From: Hordeum vulgare subsp. vulgare
Lineage: Eukaryota; Streptophyta; Magnoliopsida; Poales; Poaceae
NCBI RefSeq assembly: GCF_904849725.1
Contig: NC_058523.1
Coordinates: forward strand, 338,561,948 to 338,625,947
Direction of reading: 5' to 3'
DNA: 64,000 nucleotides
In this document: piece after piece, positions 58,697-64,000 of the stretch
Layout of the letters: each line of letters begins with the position of its first letter
Position numbering within the stretch: the stretch's first letter is position 1
The notes under the pieces: model-generated
What the model was told of the DNA's origin: nothing
Database searches by the model: none
The model's input: only the letters and a program-made list of their open reading frames with translations
Program-made: the position numbers and the translations under genes

Positions 58697-59189
58697 ATCT
58701 CCCCCTTTTTGGTAATTTATGACAACATATAGATCAATGCTTCGACAAAAGATATAATCAATGATTAGCATAGACGCTTTGAGAAGTATGTGAAAAGCAA
58801 GATCTCCCCCTAAATTTGTGCATTATTTGAAATTTGAGTTTGAATTCAAATAAACAATCGATTAGGATCATGGGTAACTCTTCCATGTCACATACAACTT
58901 GGTGGTGTGCATACAAGATAAAAATAAATGTAATGCACATGACACCAACAAGATAAGTGAATGATCATCACATAGATAGCTAAAAGGATAATAACGTAGC
59001 ATCAACCACGCAAAGTGTATGATCAAACAAAGATAGCGGGATAAAGTCATCCAAAAGACCAAAGTTTTTGAAACAAAATGAGAGCAAATAAAGTCAAAAG
59101 CTCTCTCTCTCTCTCTCTCTCTCAGTCTATGGTCTATACATTACTCCCCCTTTGGCAACAAGTTACCAAAAATTTCAAAAGGTATAGAA
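58697..59189 (-). other. 3' untranslated region and purine tract of element D
   Basis: AAAGGGGGAGAT at 58708-58697 on the minus strand is the likely polypurine tract. A second AAAGGGGGAG lies near 59145. A perfect CT repeat occupies 59101-59123. No gene is seen. Confidence 0.7.
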
Positions 59190-61283
59190 CTACTCGTCTC
59201 TCTTGGCAGCTGATGACGGAGTCGACACAAGAGCATCCATGAAGGCATCTGTTGAGTGTCCTGTAGCTGGAGGACTGGATATTGGAGGTTCTTGAGCTGG
59301 AGCTAGTGCTGAAGGTGATGATGCTTGAGCTGCAGAAGTCTATCTTATCTCCTGAGCAGGAACAACAACTGATCTAGGATAGGTGCCGAACCGTGTGGTA
59401 GTGAGAGGAGGTGACTCTTCATCATCATTATCATCTGAGCGCGGTATCTCCACTGAGTCAACTTCATGTTGAAGTTGTTTGACTATAGTGGTCAACTCCG
59501 TTACCTTCACATCCATTTCATGACAATTTGTTTCCACGTCTCTCTCAAGGCTTTTCTGACTTTGCACTATCTCCTGGATGTTCTTCTCCATACCTTGGAT
59601 AGAGCTAACTAGAAATGTCATTTTCTCAGCTTGAGTTCTTGGCTGTGGAACTGGTGGTGGCTCATTTCTAGCAGCCTCAGCTTCTGCTGCTTCTGTTGCC
59701 TCTGCTGCCATTCTTGCAACCTCAGCTTCTGCTGCCTCTGGGGCCTCAATTGAGCTGGGATCATTTTCATCCATCACCACAACATTGTCTTCAAATTCTG
59801 GCTGAAGGGGTAGATGGGGATGATCAAGGAGATATGCATGCTTGGCTAGCTTGGCATTGATAAGCATCTAAATGTAAGGGGCATGTCCACAAGATCTTTT
59901 CTGATCAGCAGGAGTCCTCTGGATAGTCTCTACTATCAAGTCCATCACTCTAAATCTAGTGTGAGAGTCCAAATGGTGCAGTAGATTGATGGAGTGTCCT
60001 CGTATTATCCTATCATCATTTGATTTAGGCATCAAGGTGTGTCTCAAAATGGTGTTAGTTGTGGGTATCCCTGCTTGCAAGAAGTATACTCAGCCCATAT
60101 TGTGACTAGCCAAATAATTGTGAGGAATTGGCTTGTACATGTTGTCCATGGTGTTGTGGCTCATCTTGGCCTCAGAATACACATCCACGTCACTCTCTTT
60201 CTACTTGGGAGCGCCAATGATAGTGGCCCAATCATCAATCGTAGACTCATATTTGTGACCATCAATCATCCAGACCAGAGAACCATCTCCATAGAAATGA
60301 ACAGTTGAGTAAAATTGCATGATCATCTCATCATTCCATGGGGTCATCTCTTTTCCAACAAAATATTCAATGTCCACTAGCCTGAAATTTTCTTGGACAT
60401 GGGGAAAGAAAATTTCATTCTCTTCAATATAGGGCTAGTGAACATATCTCATAACACTGACATCTGGACTCTTGTAAAACAAGACAGTCTCATAAAAGTC
60501 TTGTTGTTCCTTGATGTGAAACCTTGGACCAATAGCAATTCTTCTCCTTATGGCATATGGATCTACAGCTCTCCATTTCCTCAAACCTGCATCTTTCCTC
60601 TTCCTCATATCTTCTGCTACTGGATGAGCAGCATTGTGTACTAGCAGGGTTGGTCGGAGCTTCCTGAGAATAGGTGCATTCTCATCTTCTTCCTCCTCTG
60701 CAGGAGGAGCACTGGAAGCATGGCCTTTGTCCTCGGCGGCTGCAGGATATCCTTTGTAGTCTTTCTATGATCTACAACCTTCTTTGCCTTGGATGGAGGC
60801 TTAGGAGCAGATTTCTTGGGCATGGCATCATCCATGAGCTTCTTCTTCTTAGGAGGAGCTGGGATCTCATCTTCACCAGCATCTTCTTCACGGAATCACG
60901 GTCCTCATACATAGAAGTCTGCCTCCCCACACATGAACTACCCTCTTCCTTGGTCTTTTCTCACTAGCCTTCTTGGCAAGTTTGTGAGTGGAAAGTGTTG
61001 TGCTCTGCCTTGCAGATTCAGGTGCTCTAAGATCAGCAGGGGTCGCGTACTGTTTCCTAAGAGTCTTGTTAGGAGCCTTTGGAGGAGCTGAAGTTTCCTC
61101 CGACACAGAGTCTGAGTCTTCTTCATCTAAGTTCAGTTTATTCCTTTGCCTGGTGGGTGCCTTGGGCAAGCCATGGGAGTTGTAAGATCCAGAGTCAGAG
61201 TCAGTCTTCTCAGGACTAGTGCCTCGGTCCATCTCAACACTTGGCTCTGTGAAATCATTTTTTCTATCTTCTAATCAAGACAT
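59190..61283 (-). pseudogene. Second ORF of element D, about 698 codons, unknown function
   Basis: From ATG 61283 the frame ends at TAG 59190-59192. It begins acidic and Lys-rich, with a PRKR basic stretch (possible nuclear signal) at about residue 120. A folded region follows (RKWRAVDPYAIRRRIAIG near 60590, IEYFVGKEMTPWNDEMIMQF near 60360, DDWATIIGAPK near 60230, NLLHHLDSHTRFRVMDLI near 59970). An alanine/glutamate-rich coiled-coil-like part comes next (59740-59450), then a proline-rich tail. It resembles the plant Athila ORF1-type 'putative transposon protein', but I am unsure. Two compensating frameshifts (near 60895 and 60745) and at least six in-frame stops (TGA 61275; TAGs near 60440, 60210, 59868, 59340; TGA near 60100) break it. 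Confidence 0.68.
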
Positions 61284-61449
61284 CTTGGCAGACAAGCAGA
61301 AACTCAACAGCAAAACAGCAAACATGTGAAGTATATATAGTAAAGGCACAAGGGTTGAGCATCACAAAATTCAGATGTTCTCGAAAAATTGAACAAAGAA
61401 ATCCTTAGTTTTAACTTTCACCAAATCACATTTTGGTAGCACAGAGCTT

Positions 61450-62110
61450 TAATTTTCGGAGTCACCGAGACAAATGAACTTCTTTATAGAAACTAGGTCA
61501 TCACTTCGGTGGCACCGAAAGTGACAACTCTGTCTCACCGAGTTCCTTCTTAGTAATCCTAGATTCAAATCGGTGGAATCGAATTTTGCAACTCGGTGGA
61601 ACCAAGATGGGTTCTGTGGATGACTAAACCTAGAAAATTTCTCGTTCGCTAATCTACAAGAACTTCTGTTGGAAGGAGAGGTTTGCACATGGTGGCTTGT
61701 ATATAAAATTTCTAATGCGCAAGAGATTGATCAAGGCAGCGCAAGAGAAAAGCGGATCCATACCCTAAATTGGCGACAGTCCGGCTATGACGGCGACGTC
61801 GGTGAAGAATCCGTCGACGGCGGTGATTCCCAACGGCGGAGGCGCTCGGGGAGGCAAAGGCGACGACTAGGGGTACAGGGACAGCTTAGGGCTTTGAGGT
61901 GAAACCGTTTTGACAATCTGAATTCAAAGAACCCGTCCGCTGGAATATATACCCCTTCGCTGTTGGTGTCACCGAGTTCCTCTACTATCAGTTGACATGG
62001 AAACTTGGTATAGCCGAGTTGGTGATTTAGGTGGTACCGATACTGAAAAACCAGATAAGCTTTGGAAATTCGGTGGAACCGATTTTGTGAAGTTTGTCTC
62101 ATCGAGATTT
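61450..62110 (-). repeat. Second cluster of TCGGTGGNACCGA palindromes, internal to element D
   Basis: About ten copies or half-copies occur near 61457, 61507, 61532, 61572, 61594, 61967, 62012, 62030, 62073 and 62100. A perfect-armed example, CTTCGGTGGCACCGAAAG, sits at about 61506. They flank the internal TATA box on both sides. Confidence 0.78.
61944..61951 (-). promoter_or_regulatory. TATA box for the second ORF of element D
   Basis: GGGGTATATATTCC on the minus strand lies about 660 bases upstream of the ATG at 61283, with a leader containing AAAGCCCTAAG. Confidence 0.55.
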
Positions 62111-62983
62111 TCAAAGAGGTTTTGGAAGGCACCCTTTGATGATACGAAACTCCAAGTGCACCTTCACACATAGGGATCGACAAGTGCTTGTTCAAGTTTT
62201 GTGATGAAGCATGAATAGAACTTGAGATGAGATAGCATAGATGGCTAGAGAAGGGTCCTAGGCATTCTAGTTGATCCAATTGGGAAAAGATAAATCAAGA
62301 GCCAAATAACAACAATTGGATGTCCTCGAGTGAGCAAACACATGCAGACCGGCATGCTCACACAATAAGAATGATAGATAAAACAGGGTGAACATGCACA
62401 AACATCCTAGCAGCTATCAAGCACTTGGGCGATGACAAAGTCATTTATATATGAGTATATTGACTTAGGAGCCAAGTAATAATACTTGATCATAGGTCAT
62501 ACTCGTCGTTAAGCACAAGTGGGGTTACCACATATACATAAGAATTAATGTGTTCATATCCTTAGGAGATGCTTATACTCAAGATTTAGAGTAAAGCTCC
62601 CCCTTGATATGACATCCCCCTAAGAGGGATAAACTAACCTTGGGTTTTGTCGTAGAAGACTTCAAGTAGGTGAAGTAGTGGTGGATGCTCAATGTTGACG
62701 AAGATCATCTTGAGTTGGGAGAAATCCTTGTTGTTTCTTACTCTTCTCACCTACATGGGTTAGTCCCAAAGCAAAAGGAACATATGCAAGAATATCTATG
62801 GACATGGAGTGAAACACACATCGGATGATGTCCAAAGATGCATTAATTACCTTGTTCCTTTCTTACCTTTGAGGGAATGTGTGATTCCTTGAGATAATGC
62901 ATATGGTTGAGGTTGATTGCATATAGTTCTAGCCAAAATGAATAAGAGATTTTTCATTGGCGGAGTCACCCCTCAAAAACTTT

Positions 62984-64000
62984 CTAGTTCTTCCTCTTGG
63001 GGATCCACATCAAATTGATGGGAATCCTTGGAGTTGTGGTAGCACTAGATGAGGTAGAGCTAGTAGTGTCCTTGGGAATCCACTTGACCTTGAGTTGGGG
63101 TTCTTCTTAAAATAGGTCAATGTCATCTTGAAGCTTTCCCTTTACCTTGTGATCTTGTGGTAGAAGGCCATCGTGTGTGCTTGTTCCTTCGGGAGGAGTA
63201 GGGCCATACTTCTCCTCTTGGGGAACAAACTTAGGAATGGGGTATGGAACTTCTTCCCAATCATCTCCATTGGCATTGAAGTAGCCAACACCATGTTTCT
63301 TCAGATGTCCTCCTTGCTTGAGCACAATTTCCTCAAATTGCTTACTTTCGACAAGACTCTTGAATACACCTCTCTCTATGATCCCTTTCAATAAATCATT
63401 TTCTTTCTCAAGTGTAACTTGGCTAAGAGAATCATTAGTGGAAACAAAGAGCTACTAGCAACAACATTATTGGATTTAGCTTTAGCATTGTTGTTACTGG
63501 ATGAAGGAACTTTCTTGCCTTTGTTACTAGTGTTCCTTGTTTTAACTTTTGGAGCAAAATTAGGCAAGAGTAATCGTTTGGCTAGATAAGAAGAACTCTT
63601 CTTTCGAAGATCATCATTGATCGCTTTTAGGAACTCATGGTCTTGCTCCAAATTGAGATTCTCAAAGCGTAGCTTCTCATGGGTTCTTGCAAGCTCGCTA
63701 TGATCTTCTAGAGTAGTTTCGTGAGCTAACTTAATAGTTTTTAGTTCTTGATTTAGTCGTTCAATTACTTTCATATCATCATCACTTGATTTCTCTTGAC
63801 TAGCATGATAACTATCGAGTTCATTTTCATTGCAATCTCTAGTTTTATCAAGAGCAAGTCATCTTCTCCTAACAAGTCATCCTCATCACCATTAAAATAA
63901 AGATACTCGGGGGTGATACCTTGAGGCCATTAGCCGTGAAGCAGTTTCCGAAACCCTCATTTGGTGAATCAAATAGGTCGTAGGAGTTGGAGGAAACAAG
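62984..64000 (-). pseudogene. gag: C-terminal half of gag of element D (Copia-like), cut by the window edge
   Basis: From the right edge the minus strand reads a long coiled-coil region (MKVIERLNQELKTIK, then THEKLRFENLNLEQDHEFL), a Lys/Ser/Asn-rich linker with the SSSNNNAKAK stretch, a frameshift near 63450, and GIIERGVFKSLVESKQFEE. Next come NANGDDWEEV and KFVPQEEKYGP, an in-frame TAA near 63105, then KWIPKD and MWIPKRKN, stopping at 62984-62986. This resembles the C-terminus of Triticeae Copia-type gag proteins. The zinc knuckle and N-terminus would lie beyond 64000. Confidence 0.7.

Larger units (their letters stand above)
61284..62983 (-). other. Region between gag and the second ORF of element D, promoter-like
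   Basis: There is no supported gene. The minus strand has palindromic motifs (62110-61450), a TATA box, then a CCCTAA-rich leader. Possible splice sites (AGGGTATGG near 61770 and CTGCTTGTCTGCCAAG just before the ATG at 61283) suggest a leader intron. The 165-codon ORF at 62279-61785 crosses these signals and is probably chance. AGGGGGAG tracts occur near 62620. Confidence 0.55.
45194..64000 (-). mobile_element. Element D: retrotransposon with gag and a large second ORF, no pol seen
   Basis: On the minus strand it reads, from the window's right edge, the C-terminal half of a Copia-like gag (to 62984), a non-coding stretch, a promoter-like region, a second ORF (61283-59190), a purine tract (58710-58697) and a 3' LTR (58696-45194, interrupted by element F). 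RT, RNase H and integrase are absent between gag and LTR, so it appears non-autonomous. The 5' end lies outside the window. Confidence 0.75.

Noticed and set aside
61785..62279. 165-codon minus-strand ORF upstream of D's second gene
   Set aside because: It runs across the palindrome cluster and the TATA box, so it is more likely regulatory DNA read by chance.

Overview
This is a plant nuclear sequence, almost certainly from a Triticeae grass (wheat, Aegilops, barley or rye group). It consists of nested LTR retrotransposons, with no convincing cellular gene. The main evidence for the lineage is a complete solo LTR at 36584-38404 with the start and end of the Angela/BARE/WIS Copia family, together with LTRs and internal regions of Sabrina/WHAM-like Gypsy style. 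Family names come from memory of these repeats and were not checked against a database.

Layout. (A) 1-14584, + strand: a chromovirus-like Ty3/Gypsy element whose 5' LTR is cut by the window edge. It has a primer-binding site, an extra ORF before gag, gag, protease, RT, RNase H, integrase and a chromodomain-like tail. Its 3' LTR is split by a 3.2 kb solo LTR (10000-13223) flanked by an exact 5 bp target duplication. 14585-16676, - strand: 5' LTR, primer-binding site and first coding region of a Sabrina-like Gypsy element. 16677-17467: a degraded LTR piece and an unassigned stretch. (B) 17468-19024, - strand: an LTR piece and the protease end of a Gypsy element that has no RT after its protease. 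(C) 19025-30994, - strand: a third Gypsy element, whose 3' LTR is split by a 5.2 kb solo LTR (19049-24216). Its pol has lost the middle between RT and RNase H. (E) 30995-45193, - strand: a Tat/RIRE2-like Gypsy element with a 525 bp LTR, a + strand antisense gene between pol and the 3' LTR, and two solo LTRs inside it (36584-38404 and 38703-40221). (D) 45194-64000, - strand: an element with a gag and a large second ORF but no pol in view. (F) 46504-58543, - strand: a 12.0 kb element inserted in D's 3' LTR, with 4.1 kb LTRs around 3.8 kb of non-coding DNA.

How the parts relate. B carries C, C carries E, E carries D and D carries F, so the right-hand three quarters is one stack five insertions deep. 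A and F belong to one LTR family: their LTR ends, primer-binding site, 5' leader and polypurine region match, but A encodes the proteins and F encodes none. They look like an autonomous element and its non-autonomous (LARD-type) partner. All coding regions are broken. Most in-frame stops sit where C-to-T change of a CAG or CGA codon (or G-to-A of TGG) would produce them, as expected from deamination of methylated cytosines in silenced elements.

The less usual features are the pre-gag ORF of A, D's second ORF with its own TATA box, a dispersed imperfect palindrome found in both D's LTR and D's internal promoter region, and two tRNA-like Pol III box pairs inside the 5.2 kb solo LTR.
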